Translations under genes and position numbers: made by a program
From: Pseudoflavonifractor sp. AF19-9AC
GTDB lineage: Bacteria > Bacillota > Clostridia > Oscillospirales > Oscillospiraceae
Length of the DNA: 64,000 nucleotides
NCBI RefSeq assembly: GCF_003478995.1
Contig: NZ_QUGI01000009.1
Span: forward strand, 29,564 to 93,563
Reading direction: 5' to 3'
Shown: positions 25,498-34,050 of the stretch, piece by piece
How positions within the stretch are numbered: the first letter of the stretch is position 1
Layout of the letters: every line of letters begins with the position of its first letter
The notes under the pieces: generated by a model
Seen by the model: the letters and a program-made list of their open reading frames with translations, nothing else
The model's database searches: none
What the model was told of the DNA's origin: nothing

Positions 25498-26366
25498 GCG
25501 GCACCGCCTACTTGCAGCCCGACACCCTGGAGGAGCTTCAGGCCCTTCTCCCCTCCCTTCCCGAGAAGACCGCCGTCCTGGCGGGAGGGACGGATCTGAT
25601 GCCTAAGCTCCGGGCCCGTCATCCCGACTACTCCTGCATTTTGAGTCTGTGGAAGATTCCTCAGCTCCGGGCCGTGGAGGAGCAGGAGGGCTGGCTGAAA
25701 ATCGGCGCCATGGTGACCCATGCCGCAGCCGCCCGGGACCCCCGCATCTGCCGCTGGTTCCGGGGACTCTCCATGGCCTGCAGCCACGTGGGCTCCCAGC
25801 AGATCCGGAACAAGGGAACCCTGGGCGGCAGTCTGGTCAACGCCTCCCCCGCCGGCGACATCGCCCCCTGCGTGGTGCTGTATCACGGCGAGGTGGAGCT
25901 GCTGGGCGCCGGCGGCACCCGGCGCCTGACCATGGATCAGTTCCTCTCCTCCGACGGCCGCATTGACCTGAAGCCGGGCGAAATTCTCACCGCCATCTGG
26001 CTGCCCATTGACGAGGCGCTGGACAGCTGCTTCGTCAAGCTGGGCAGCCGCCGGGAGGTCACCATTGCCCAGATCTCCCTCTGTGCCGCCTGGCACACGG
26101 AGGACGGAACGCGGACCCAGATCCGCGCCGTGGCCGGCGCCATTGACCGCCGTCCCTGTCCCTTCCCCAATCCCCAGCTTCTGGCTGACCAGACCCAAGC
26201 GGAAGAAGCCGCCCAGGGTCTGGCCCAGAAGATTCAGGAAATTCGCCTCCAGCGTACCCGTCCCCCCAAGCTGAAGCTGACTCCTGCGGAGCAGCTTTAC
26301 AAGGAGCGGGCTGCCAAGGGCGTGGTCTATGACCTGCTGGACGCCATGGAGGCAGCAAATCACTGA
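25494..26366 (+). CDS. Molybdenum hydroxylase FAD-binding subunit
   Basis: The protein has 290 aa with a GTG start overlapping the upstream stop. The FAD_binding_5 domain (residues 1-170) has LAGGTDLMPKLR, then GTLGGSLVNASPAGDIAP. A CO_deh_flav_C domain follows (KLGSRREVTIAQISLCAAW). With the two preceding genes it completes a heterotrimeric hydroxylase whose electrons leave through FAD to NAD+ or another acceptor. Confidence 0.94.
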   Translation: MSGTAYLQPDTLEELQALLPSLPEKTAVLAGGTDLMPKLRARHPDYSCILSLWKIPQLRAVEEQEGWLKIGAMVTHAAAARDPRICRWFRGLSMACSHVGSQQIRNKGTLGGSLVNASPAGDIAPCVVLYHGEVELLGAGGTRRLTMDQFLSSDGRIDLKPGEILTAIWLPIDEALDSCFVKLGSRREVTIAQISLCAAWHTEDGTRTQIRAVAGAIDRRPCPFPNPQLLADQTQAEEAAQGLAQKIQEIRLQRTRPPKLKLTPAEQLYKERAAKGVVYDLLDAMEAANH

Positions 26367-26455
26367 GCACCATCCACTGTGACAAGAGGGGAGGCATCGT
26401 CATCCGCATTCTATGAAATTCCTTCAATCAAACAATTGAGATGGGAGAGACAACC

Positions 26456-27883
26456 ATGAGTCAGTCAACATCAAAAGTGGAAAAGAAAGCCCCCGTTGGA
26501 TTTGGAAAATCCGCTCTCGTATTTGTTCTTACCTTTGTATTCATTCTCAGCGGCATTCTCCTGTTCGGTACATCCGCCCACATGCCCCTGGTGCTGGCGG
26601 GCTGTGTGGCCGCCATTGTGGGCGTAGCCTCCGGCTATAAGTGGAACGAGCTGGAGGCCGGCATGAGCGACACCATCAAGGCCTCTGCCCCCGCCATCCT
26701 GATTATGCTGATCATCGGCATGGTCATCGGCACCTGGATGCTGGGCGGCATCGTGCCCACCATGATCTACTACGGCCTGACCTGGATTTCCCCCAAGATC
26801 TTCCTGGTCACCGCCTGCCTGCTGTGTACCCTGGTCTCCACCTTCACCGGCAGCTCCTGGAGCACCATGGGCACCGTCGGTGTGGCCCTGATGGGCGTAG
26901 GCTCCGGCCTGGGTGTCAACCCCGGCATGACCTGCGGTGCCATCATCTCCGGTGCCTACTTCGGCGACAAGATGTCCCCCCTGTCCGACACCACCAACCT
27001 GGCCCCCGCCATGGCCGGCACCACCGTGTTCTCCCACATGAAGCACATGGTGTACACCACCACCCCCTCCTACATCATCGCCATCATCATCTATGCGGTC
27101 CTCGGCTTCTCCGTTGTGGGTGAAAATGCAGACCTGGGCACCATCGATCTGTATCTGGAGACCCTGAGCTCCAACTTCAACATCAGCCCCGTCATGCTCA
27201 TTCCCCCCATCTGTGTGCTGCTGATGGTCATCTTTAAGGTTCCCGCCATCCCCGGCCTGCTGGGCGTGGCTGCTCTGGGCGGCATCTTCGCCGTGGTCTT
27301 CCAGGGAGCCCACCTGTCCCAGGTGCTGGCCTCCGCCTACACCGGCGTCAGCATGGACACTGGCGTGGAGGCCATCAACAAGCTGGTCAACCGCGGTGGC
27401 CTGTCCAGCATGCTGGATACCATCGCTCTCATTCTCATCGCCCTGGCCTTCGCCGGCATTGTGGAGCGTACCGGCATGGTGCACAGCATCGTGGAAAAGA
27501 TCCTGACCCACGCCAAGAGCGACAAGGCCATGATGACCACCGCCGTGTTCTCCACCCTGTTCACCAACTTCGCCACCGGCGTGCAGTATGTGGCCCTGGT
27601 GCTCCCCGGCCGTATGTTCCGGGAGACCTTCCGCGAGCGCAACCTGCACCCCAAGAACCTGTCCCGTATTCTGGAGGACGTGGGCACCCTGTGCGCCCCC
27701 TTCTGCCCCTGGAGCACTGACGGTGCTTTCATTCTCGGCACTCTGGGTGTGGCAACTGCCCAGTATGCGCCCTTCATGTTCTTCGCCATGTTTAACCCCA
27801 TCATGTCCCTCATCTGCATCTGGAGCGGCTGGACCATCCAGTACATGGATCCCGCCCAGAAAAACGAGGACATTATTCCCTGA
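26456..27883 (+). CDS. NhaC-family Na+/H+ antiporter-like transporter
   Basis: The protein has 475 aa from the ATG at 26456, preceded by GGGAG. Around eleven hydrophobic segments are visible. Family landmarks are TGSSWSTMGTVGVALMGVG, GAYFGDKMSPLSDTTNLAPA and FATGVQYVALVLPGRMF. NhaC members exchange Na+ for H+, while MleN-type members swap malate for lactate with Na+/H+. It lies 90 bp after the hydroxylase operon on the same strand, so it might carry the hydroxylase substrate or product, or simply handle sodium. The direction and substrate are not decided by sequence. Confidence 0.9.
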   Translation: MSQSTSKVEKKAPVGFGKSALVFVLTFVFILSGILLFGTSAHMPLVLAGCVAAIVGVASGYKWNELEAGMSDTIKASAPAILIMLIIGMVIGTWMLGGIVPTMIYYGLTWISPKIFLVTACLLCTLVSTFTGSSWSTMGTVGVALMGVGSGLGVNPGMTCGAIISGAYFGDKMSPLSDTTNLAPAMAGTTVFSHMKHMVYTTTPSYIIAIIIYAVLGFSVVGENADLGTIDLYLETLSSNFNISPVMLIPPICVLLMVIFKVPAIPGLLGVAALGGIFAVVFQGAHLSQVLASAYTGVSMDTGVEAINKLVNRGGLSSMLDTIALILIALAFAGIVERTGMVHSIVEKILTHAKSDKAMMTTAVFSTLFTNFATGVQYVALVLPGRMFRETFRERNLHPKNLSRILEDVGTLCAPFCPWSTDGAFILGTLGVATAQYAPFMFFAMFNPIMSLICIWSGWTIQYMDPAQKNEDIIP

Positions 27884-27908
27884 TTCTTCTTCCCTCATAT
27901 ACCAGGCT

Positions 27909-27965
27909 TGGCTGCAAGCAGCGTCGCCATCTTCCGATGGCGGTGCTGCTTGCGGCCGTTTTTGT
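27909..27965 (+). terminator. Terminator after the NhaC-type gene
   Basis: GCAAGCAGC.GTCGCCATC pairs with GATGGCGGTGCTGCTTGC. GGCCGTTTTTG follows. Confidence 0.85.
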
Positions 27966-28108
27966 TCTTCTTAAGCCGCATCGCAAGGAGCGAAACAGTT
28001 GGGCGTCAGGCGGTACCCTCCAGGAAAATATCCCCCGAAACACCTCCCATCCACAGCTTTGGAGCCCAATAAACAGGGAGATGCAATTTTTCTTCTCCCC
28101 GCTGAATG

Positions 28109-28146
28109 CAAAAATGAGTGAGGCACATATGCGCCTCACTCATTTT
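28109..28146. terminator. Hairpin in the NhaC/Asp23 intergenic region
   Basis: AAAATGAGTGAGGC and GCCTCACTCATTTT pair almost perfectly with A/T flanks on both sides. It may end transcripts from either direction. The rest of 27966-28167 shows no gene. Confidence 0.65.
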
Positions 28147-28167
28147 ATTCTGTCTTCTCCGGTGGAA

Positions 28168-28196
28168 TAAAAAAAGAGCCTGCTTTCGCAGGCTCC
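28168..28196 (-). terminator. Asp23 transcript terminator
   Basis: On the minus strand, GAGCCTGCGAAAGCAGGCTC is followed by seven T residues. Confidence 0.88.
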
Positions 28197-28209
28197 CACT
28201 GTGTCTTAC

Positions 28210-28584
28210 TTACGCCTTGGGGGGGAAGGTAATGCCGCCCACATTCACATTGATGGCGGACACTTCCAGACCGGTCATGGACTCCACGGCGCTCTTGACG
28301 TTGTCCTGAATGGCCTTGCCCATCTCCGGGATGGTGTGGCCGTAGGACATGAGGACGGACAGTTCGATCTCCACCTTGTCGTCCTCCATCTTCACGTGGA
28401 CACCCTTGGCCAGATTCTTCTTGCCCAGCAGCTCGGCAATGTCGCTGCCCAGGTTCGCAGCCAGACCGCTGACGCCCTCAACCTCCAGCGCAGCAGCGGC
28501 GGTAATGGCGGCCAGCACTTCCTCCGAAATATGGATATTGCCCAGCTCGTCAGAGCGGGAGACGTACTCTTTGTTCTCACTCAT
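28210..28584 (-). CDS. Asp23/Gls24 family envelope stress protein
   Basis: The protein has 124 aa from the ATG at 28584, which follows GAGGAG. The Asp23 core runs IHISEEVLAAITAAAALEVE to GHTIPEMGKAIQDNVKSAVE and ends INVNVGGITF. In Bacilli the family is membrane-associated through AmaP and rises in cell-wall stress. In Clostridia a copy (YqhY-like) commonly follows spoIIIAH or acc genes, as here. It lies about 180 bp downstream of spoIIIAH on the same strand and could be read from that operon or independently. Confidence 0.93.
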   Translation of the reverse strand: MSENKEYVSRSDELGNIHISEEVLAAITAAAALEVEGVSGLAANLGSDIAELLGKKNLAKGVHVKMEDDKVEIELSVLMSYGHTIPEMGKAIQDNVKSAVESMTGLEVSAINVNVGGITFPPKA

Positions 28585-28762
28585 GTTTGCCACGCTCCTC
28601 AATCGTTCGCAGATAGATCGCCCCGATGCTCCTCCACCTGGGACAGGAGGCCCGCACCTGGGCCGGCGGCAGCTGCCGCTTTTGTGTATTGTACCACATT
28701 TCCCTTTCCTTGACAACTGCGGCGGCCAAACTTCTTCCGTCTCCCCTCTGTTCGCCGGAAGA

Positions 28763-29398
28763 TCATTCCACGGGAATAATCTTGATCTGGTCCGCGGTGA
28801 AGCCTGCGGACTGATTGACCACGTCCACAATCTTAGCGGTATCTGCCTCGGTGAGCCCGCCCTCCGGCGCGGCCACCGCCAGGCTGAGGGCATTTTCCCC
28901 GATGAAGGCCACACAGTCGGTGTAGCCCTTGGCCACCACCAGATTTTCGATCTGAGCCTCAGTGACGGTATAGTCAGCCATGGTCTGAATGGTGTCGTTG
29001 ACCTGCTCCTTCACCGTCTCGTCGGCGTCCTCCCGGGCGGCGGCGTCCTGCAGCAGGGAGAGGGCGCTGTCCCGAGCCTGCTGGCGGTTGAGACGGGCAG
29101 TGGCAAAATAGTCCCCGCTGGTGGCGGAGGCAGACTGGCCGTCTGTCCCCACATCGCCGGTTTCTACGTCGCCGGTCTGGGCGTCCACATCCTGCTCGGT
29201 CCCCGTTCCGCTCACCAGCGGATCTTCTGTCTCACTGCCCACCATGGTGGACTGGCCCAGGGTCTTTCCCGCCTCGGCCTCCTGCTCATAGTTCCAGTTG
29301 AGATACACTGCCGCGCACACAAACAGGGCGATGGCTGCTACCACCGCGTTGCGCTTCCACAGCTGGGACCATCCCGTTCCCTTTTTACCCGTTCTCAT
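28763..29398 (-). CDS. spoIIIAH: Stage III sporulation protein AH
   Basis: The protein has 211 aa. It has one N-terminal transmembrane segment (NAVVAAIALFVCAAVYLNW), a long polar linker and the YscJ/FliF-like C-terminal ring domain (RQQARDSALSLLQDAA, ENLVVAKGYTDCVAFIGE). In the mother-cell membrane it binds forespore SpoIIQ through this domain to form the feeding-tube channel. It is the last of eight spoIIIA genes in canonical order. Confidence 0.94.
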   Translation of the reverse strand: MRTGKKGTGWSQLWKRNAVVAAIALFVCAAVYLNWNYEQEAEAGKTLGQSTMVGSETEDPLVSGTGTEQDVDAQTGDVETGDVGTDGQSASATSGDYFATARLNRQQARDSALSLLQDAAAREDADETVKEQVNDTIQTMADYTVTEAQIENLVVAKGYTDCVAFIGENALSLAVAAPEGGLTEADTAKIVDVVNQSAGFTADQIKIIPVE

Positions 29399-29429
29399 GG
29401 CTCATTCCTCCTGATTTTTTAAACTGATA

Positions 29430-29936
29430 TTATGGATTTCCTGTGCAAATGGAAATTCGGTCGCTGCCCAGACCGGTGACGGCGGACACCGCCTCCACCA
29501 GCCGCAGCCGGACCTGTGCCTCTCCACCTCCCGGGCAGATCACCAGCGCGCCCCGGAAATCGGGGGTGAAGGTCTGGAGAGGGACCACCTCCTCCGTACC
29601 GCCCCCTCGCCCCACGGTCACGGTGGTGGAGGTCCCGCCTCCCGCTCCGTCGGTATCCCGGTCCTGGGCCAGCACCTGGCGACCGTCGCTCTCCAGGGTG
29701 AGCACCACGCTTACCTCCCCCGCCCCCTCAATGTGGGACAGGGCCTTCTCCAGTCTGGCTTCAAACTCCTCCAAATCAAAGTACGTCCCGCTCTCCTGGA
29801 CGGAAACGGTCTCCGTCTCCCCTCCGCCGGGCCAGAGCAGCAGCAGCGCCCCCACTCCAATCACCAGCAGAACATACCCGTATTTCCCCAGCGCCCCCTT
29901 CCACTGCCGGACCAGTGCCGGCCAACCTTCCTTCAC
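29430..29936 (-). CDS. spoIIIAG: Stage III sporulation protein AG
   Basis: The protein has 168 aa with a single transmembrane helix (YGYVLLVIGVGALLLLWPG). The ring-building domain that stacks into the large SpoIIIAG channel contains FEARLEKALSHIEGAGEVSV and FRGALVICPGGGEAQVRLRL. The start overlaps the spoIIIAF stop by 4 bp. Confidence 0.94.
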   Translation of the reverse strand: MKEGWPALVRQWKGALGKYGYVLLVIGVGALLLLWPGGGETETVSVQESGTYFDLEEFEARLEKALSHIEGAGEVSVVLTLESDGRQVLAQDRDTDGAGGGTSTTVTVGRGGGTEEVVPLQTFTPDFRGALVICPGGGEAQVRLRLVEAVSAVTGLGSDRISICTGNP

Positions 29937-30430
29937 GGCAATTCCTCCTCGCTGTAATAGGCCTGCCGCTCCGGCGGGACCAGCAGTTCCTCCTCAATGA
30001 TCTGGGCAAGGCGACTCTGCTCCTCATCGGAGAAGCGCCCTGTCACCTCCACCCGTTCCGGCACCGTCAGGCCGTCCGCTCCGGTCCGGCAGGTCACCCG
30101 GGCCTGACAAGCAATGCCAAGCTCCTTCGCCTTGTCCACAATATATGCGCTGTATGTCTCCTCTATGATACCTTTTGTCCCCGTATCCGCCGCCTCCTTT
30201 AAGTCCTGCTTCTGCTGCTCCAACCCGGCAAAATAGCGCTCCAGCCACGCCTGTCCCTCCTCCAGCCGCAGGCCGGGAAGGGGGGACAGCATGGCGCACA
30301 GCAGCACCAATCCGCACACCAGCCGCCCCGCCTTCTTTACCGGTCCCTGGGGCATCAGGGCGTCGGCCAGGGCACACAGGAGACAGGCAGCAATGACGCT
30401 CAGCAACCAGCTCCGCACACCATCCATCAT
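29933..30430 (-). CDS. spoIIIAF: Stage III sporulation protein AF
   Basis: The protein has 165 aa with two N-terminal hydrophobic helices (LLSVIAACLLCALADALMP, LVCGLVLLCAMLSPLPGL), followed by a soluble domain with the YIVDKAKELG segment typical of SpoIIIAF. It is a membrane component of the mother-cell to forespore channel. It is coupled by 4-bp overlaps to spoIIIAE and spoIIIAG. Confidence 0.92.
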   Translation of the reverse strand: MMDGVRSWLLSVIAACLLCALADALMPQGPVKKAGRLVCGLVLLCAMLSPLPGLRLEEGQAWLERYFAGLEQQKQDLKEAADTGTKGIIEETYSAYIVDKAKELGIACQARVTCRTGADGLTVPERVEVTGRFSDEEQSRLAQIIEEELLVPPERQAYYSEEELP

Positions 30431-31497
30431 GAGGGCACCACCGCCGACACGGCAGAGACCAGGCTGACCAGCAGCAGCAGCGCTCCCGCTCCTGTCATGC
30501 CCAGCACCAGGCCGAAGGCGCCGCCAATGGCGTCAATGAGCTGGCTGAGCCGGGGCTGGGCCACCGTGGCGCACAGGGCAGCGGTCACCTTGTAGGTAAG
30601 GTACTGGAGGGCCAGACGCAGGAATGGGGTCAGGCAGATGGCCAGCACTACCAGAAGCCCGGCTACCCCCACCGTCCCCCGCAGCACCCCCGCGCCGGCC
30701 AGCACCGTCTCCGAGGCGTCGGCCAGGATGCTGCCCACCACCGGAATGGCCCGGGAGATAGCCAGCTTGGCCGCCTTGATGGTCGAAGCGTCCACGCTGC
30801 CGGCAATGGCCCCGCTGGCGGTGAGGTAGCCCACAAAGGCCAGCAACAGGGCGGTAAGTACAAAAGTAGCCACGCTTTTCAACAGACCGGCCAGCTTCTG
30901 AAGGCCCGGGTTACCCACCGCCGCGTAGGCGCAGCTGAGGGCCACATAGCCGTACACCAGAGGGATGAGCAGCCGGTCCATGGCGGTGATCAGCAGCTGG
31001 GAGAAGAGGACCGTGGCCCCCTGCCGGGCCACGGCAGCGGTAATGCCCCCCGTGGCGGCGGTGAGCACCGCGATGGCCGGCAGCAGCACCCCGGCAAAGT
31101 CGTCCATCTTTCCGATGGTGTCCCGCCCCAGGCCAATCATGGTAGCCATGTCCGTCATGGTGAGGGCGGTAATGGCCAGAGCGCCCCCCATCTCCACCAC
31201 CGGCAGGCTCTCCCCGCCTCCGCCGCTGTATAGTCCCTGAGCCGCGGCGCACAGCACCACCACCGCCAGCAGCTTCAGCCCGGTGGCCACACTGGCCCGC
31301 AGCAATTCTCCTCCCTGATCGAGGGCATCGGAAAAGAGGTTGGACAGCCCCTGGTCCAGCTCCGTGCCCCCCTCTACCCCGTAGCGCTCCGTCTGCTCCC
31401 ACAGCTCGTCCACCTGAGGGAACTCCAGCTCCGCCGCCAGACATGGGGTGGCACTCAGCAAAAGTACTACAATCATGGTCAGTATCTCTTTTCTCAT
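30427..31497 (-). CDS. spoIIIAE: Stage III sporulation protein AE
   Basis: The protein has 356 aa from the ATG at 31497, whose ATGA overlap with spoIIIAD fixes the start. A signal-like N-terminus (EILTMIVVLLLSATPCLAAE) is followed by seven or more transmembrane helices. It is the polytopic core of the SpoIIIA complex. Landmarks are FAGVLLPAIAVLTAATGG and AISRAIPVVGSILADASE, both conserved in SpoIIIAE. Confidence 0.94.
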   Translation of the reverse strand: MRKEILTMIVVLLLSATPCLAAELEFPQVDELWEQTERYGVEGGTELDQGLSNLFSDALDQGGELLRASVATGLKLLAVVVLCAAAQGLYSGGGGESLPVVEMGGALAITALTMTDMATMIGLGRDTIGKMDDFAGVLLPAIAVLTAATGGITAAVARQGATVLFSQLLITAMDRLLIPLVYGYVALSCAYAAVGNPGLQKLAGLLKSVATFVLTALLLAFVGYLTASGAIAGSVDASTIKAAKLAISRAIPVVGSILADASETVLAGAGVLRGTVGVAGLLVVLAICLTPFLRLALQYLTYKVTAALCATVAQPRLSQLIDAIGGAFGLVLGMTGAGALLLLVSLVSAVSAVVPS

Positions 31498-31883
31498 GTC
31501 AGCATCTCCGCCATCAGCACCGCCACCGCCCGCATCAGAGGCAGGGCCACCACCAGGGCGGCCACTGTCCCCCCTACTTCCACAAAGGAGGCCAACCCCG
31601 ACTCCCCCGCCGAGCGGCAGATCTCCGCCGTCAGCCGGGTGAGGATGGACAGGGCCACCGTCTTGGCCACCGGCTCCAGCAGCTCCTCGGACAGGCCGGA
31701 CACCCCGGCCAGCTCCTCCATCAGCGCCGCCACCGCCCCCAGCCCATCCAGCGTCAGCGTCAGAATCCACACCCCTGCCGCCACCACCAGCAGCAGCGCC
31801 AGCTCCGGGGCGCTCTTTTTCAGCACCGTCCCCAGCACCGCCGCCGTCAGCCCCACGGCGGCAATGCGCACCATGGTCTCCAT
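31494..31883 (-). CDS. spoIIIAD: Stage III sporulation protein AD
   Basis: The protein has 129 aa from the ATG at 31883, coupled ATGA to spoIIIAC. A GTG one codon upstream is less likely. It has four hydrophobic helices and resembles SpoIIIAC extended at the C-terminus (AKTVALSILTRLTAEICRSAG). It is a membrane subunit of the channel complex. Confidence 0.92.
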   Translation of the reverse strand: METMVRIAAVGLTAAVLGTVLKKSAPELALLLVVAAGVWILTLTLDGLGAVAALMEELAGVSGLSEELLEPVAKTVALSILTRLTAEICRSAGESGLASFVEVGGTVAALVVALPLMRAVAVLMAEMLT

Positions 31884-32077
31884 CACAGCTGAAACAGGGT
31901 TTTGACCAGGTCGAACAGGTCGGCAATCTCCTGCACCACCATCATCAAAACTACCACCAGTCCCGCCAGAGTGGTCATCATGGCCTGTTCATCCCGTCCG
32001 GCCCGGCTGAGCACCTGGTTCAGCACCGCCACCAGAATTCCAATGGCGGCAATTTTAAAAATCAAATCCACATCCAT
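31883..32077 (-). CDS. spoIIIAC: Stage III sporulation protein AC
   Basis: The protein has 64 aa with two transmembrane helices: LIFKIAAIGILVAVLNQVLS and TLAGLVVVLMMVVQEIADLF. The GRDEQAMMTTL turn between them is the family signature. Its length is typical. Confidence 0.94.
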   Translation of the reverse strand: MDVDLIFKIAAIGILVAVLNQVLSRAGRDEQAMMTTLAGLVVVLMMVVQEIADLFDLVKTLFQL

Positions 32078-32110
32078 TGTCTTACCCTCTTTCGCATTCG
32101 GCTTGCTGCC

Positions 32111-32620
32111 TCACAGCAGGAGAATCACCAGAAACGCCCCGCCGGACAGCCCCAGCACCTGATAGACCCGGCCCATCCGAAGCCGCTCCTCCCTGGCCCG
32201 CCCGGCCTCCTGCTCCAGGCGCTGGGCCGCGCAGTCCAGGGCCCTCCGCTCCTCCTCCCAGCCGCAGCGCCCCAGCACCTGCCCAAGGGGCAGCAGACAG
32301 GCCTGTCCCTCTTTGTTCAGCAGGGGCTCCGACTCCACCAGCCGCTCCCAGGCCCGGGCGAAAGGCTCCTCCTCCAGGTGGTCCAGCGCTGCCTGGCACC
32401 CGGCAAACAGCGTGCGGGCCGCCCCACGGCTCCCCGGAATCAGCCGCTCCAGCAGCTGTTCCAGGGGCGGCTGGTCCAGCTCCAGCTCCCGGGCCATGCG
32501 GCTCAGCCCCTCCGCCAGCTCCTCCAGGGTCCGGGTCCGTGCCCCCAGCCTCCCCGCCGCGCCAAAGCCCAGCCAGGCGCTGCCTGCCGCAATAAAAAGC
32601 GCCCCCATCAGCCGTATCAT
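32111..32620 (-). CDS. spoIIIAB: Stage III sporulation protein AB
   Basis: The protein has 169 aa. Hydrophobic ends (MGALFIAAGSAWLGFGAAG and VYQVLGLSGGAFLVILLL) flank a helical soluble middle, the GspF-like architecture of SpoIIIAB. It is thought to work with the SpoIIIAA ATPase. The start overlaps the spoIIIAA stop by 4 bp. Confidence 0.92.
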   Translation of the reverse strand: MIRLMGALFIAAGSAWLGFGAAGRLGARTRTLEELAEGLSRMARELELDQPPLEQLLERLIPGSRGAARTLFAGCQAALDHLEEEPFARAWERLVESEPLLNKEGQACLLPLGQVLGRCGWEEERRALDCAAQRLEQEAGRAREERLRMGRVYQVLGLSGGAFLVILLL

Positions 32621-33531
32621 CGTCCCAACTCCTCCACTTCGTATTGCCGCCCATCCCCCCGCCGGAGGATGCGCACCAGCTTTTGAAACATGCCCTCCCG
32701 CAGGAGGGGGCGGTACAATTCCCGCCGCTCCAGGTCCTCCCGGTCCCGCCCGTGGGCGGTGGCCAGCAGGGTAACGCCGCAGCCCACAGCGGTACGCAGA
32801 GCGGCCACATCCTCGGGGGCGGTAATCTCGTCCACCGCCAGTACCTGGGGGTTCATAGCCCGCAGCAGCAGCATAAGCCCCTGGGCCTTGGGGCAGCCCT
32901 CCATCACGTCGGTGCGGGGGCCCACCTCCAGCTGAGGGACGCCCCGGTACAGAGCCGCCACCTCTCCCCGCTCATCGGCAAGGGCCACCCGCAGAGGGTG
33001 ACAGCCCTCCCCCTGGGACACCCGGCGGATGAGATCCCGCAGCAGAGTGGTCTTGCCCAGACCGGGCGGGGCCAGGATGAGGGTACTCTCCAGCCGCCCC
33101 TCCCGGCACAGCCGTTCCAGCACCCCTTCTCCCGCTCCGGGCAGCTGCCGGGCAATGCGCAGGTCGGCGGAGGAGAGATTCCGCAGCCCCTGCACCTCCC
33201 CCTCCCGCAGCACCGCGCTGCCGCACAGGCCAATGCGGTGGCCCCCCGCTACCGTGAGGTAGCCCCGGCGCACCTGGTCGGCCACCGCGTGGAAGGAGGC
33301 CCCGCTGGCCAGCTCCACCAGCTGCTCCAGATCCCGTCCGGTTACCGGGTTTCCCTCCAGCCAGCGCTCCCCCCAGGGGAGCACCAGGGAGAGGGGCCGC
33401 CCCACTCGCAGCCGGACCTCCTCCGCCCGCTCCTGCTCCTCCTGGGAGACGGATAGCGCCCGCTGCCGCAGGGGTGGAGGCAGAACCCGGAGGGCCTGCC
33501 GGTATGCCGTCACTGCTCTGTTTTCTTCCAT
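32617..33531 (-). CDS. spoIIIAA: Stage III sporulation protein AA (ATPase)
   Basis: The protein has 304 aa. A secretion-type AAA/RecA ATPase carries Walker A APPGLGKTTLLRDL near residue 153, Walker B-like PQVLAVDEIT near 215 and LATAHGRD after it. It powers assembly or transport of the SpoIIIA-SpoIIQ channel. It is the first gene of the operon. Expression by mother-cell sigma-E is known for the family, but I could not identify a convincing sigma-E promoter by eye. Confidence 0.95.
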   Translation of the reverse strand: MEENRAVTAYRQALRVLPPPLRQRALSVSQEEQERAEEVRLRVGRPLSLVLPWGERWLEGNPVTGRDLEQLVELASGASFHAVADQVRRGYLTVAGGHRIGLCGSAVLREGEVQGLRNLSSADLRIARQLPGAGEGVLERLCREGRLESTLILAPPGLGKTTLLRDLIRRVSQGEGCHPLRVALADERGEVAALYRGVPQLEVGPRTDVMEGCPKAQGLMLLLRAMNPQVLAVDEITAPEDVAALRTAVGCGVTLLATAHGRDREDLERRELYRPLLREGMFQKLVRILRRGDGRQYEVEELGR

Positions 33532-33593
33532 GCCTGTCCACCCGCCTTTGCCCTATCCTATGTGGGGACAGGCCCGGGTATGACAGAAGGAAA

Positions 33594-33680
33594 TGTGAGA
33601 TATTTTTCACATCTTCCTTGACAGTCCCCGACATATGTGATATATTTCACACACAAGATGTTAGAAATACCTCACATTTT
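33594..33680 (+). promoter_or_regulatory. Promoter with TGTGA/TCACA operators for the DUF3796-HTH pair
   Basis: TTGACA (33618-33623) and TATATT (33641-33646) have a 17-nt spacer. Inverted repeats TGTGA-N8-TCACA (33594-33611) and TGTGA-N6-TCACA (33636-33651) lie over the promoter, the second covering the -10. A half-site CTCACA follows at 33671. These are good targets for the HTH protein encoded by the second gene. Confidence 0.75.
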
Positions 33681-33696
33681 AGAAAGGAGCTTCCCT

Positions 33697-34050
33697 ATGA
33701 AACGAGCCTTCAATCCCATGGGGCTGCTGGCCCTGCCCGCCCTGGCCGCACTTTTGTACCTGCCCACCGGCGACCGGGATTTTCTGGGCTTTTGGGGCTT
33801 TCTGGTTTTTCTCCGCTACTTCTGGGTCATCCCGGATGAGCTGTTCCTGTTCACCCTCCGCCGGGCGGCCACCCTCTCCTTTTTGCTGGAGTGTATTCTC
33901 ATCGGCCCGGCCCTGCTGTTCTTCTACCTCCGGGCTCCCGGCGCAAACCCCATGCCCCAGGCCCTGGGGCTGAGCTTTGCCGCCGCCCTCATCTTCTTTT
34001 GCCTCTACCACACCTATCTGGAGTGGCGGGAAATGAGGGGGATGGCATGA
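33697..34050 (+). CDS. Small membrane protein, DUF3796-like
   Basis: The protein has 117 aa from the ATG at 33697, which follows AAAGGAG. Four hydrophobic segments are visible (LLALPALAALLYLP, LGFWGFLVFLRYFWVIPDE, FLLECILIGPALLFFYL, LSFAAALIFFCLYHTYLEW). The FLGFWGF..YFWVIPDELF pattern is typical of DUF3796 proteins, which are usually encoded next to a small HTH regulator, as here. The function is unknown. The start of the HTH gene overlaps its stop. Confidence 0.72.
   Translation: MKRAFNPMGLLALPALAALLYLPTGDRDFLGFWGFLVFLRYFWVIPDELFLFTLRRAATLSFLLECILIGPALLFFYLRAPGANPMPQALGLSFAAALIFFCLYHTYLEWREMRGMA

Noticed and set aside
26471..27898. 475-codon minus-strand frame opposite the NhaC-type gene
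   Set aside because: It is a Gly/His/Asp/Gln-rich antisense frame of a membrane protein, with no independent support.
28210..28914. Longer form of the Asp23 gene starting near 28914
   Set aside because: The extra N-terminus overlaps spoIIIAH and the intergenic region and lacks family similarity. MSENKEY at 28584 has a good ribosome site.
31498..31926. Upstream extension of the spoIIIAE reading frame to a much larger protein
   Set aside because: The extension overlaps spoIIIAD completely and is Gly/Asp-rich. The ATGA overlap at 31494-31497 marks the true start.
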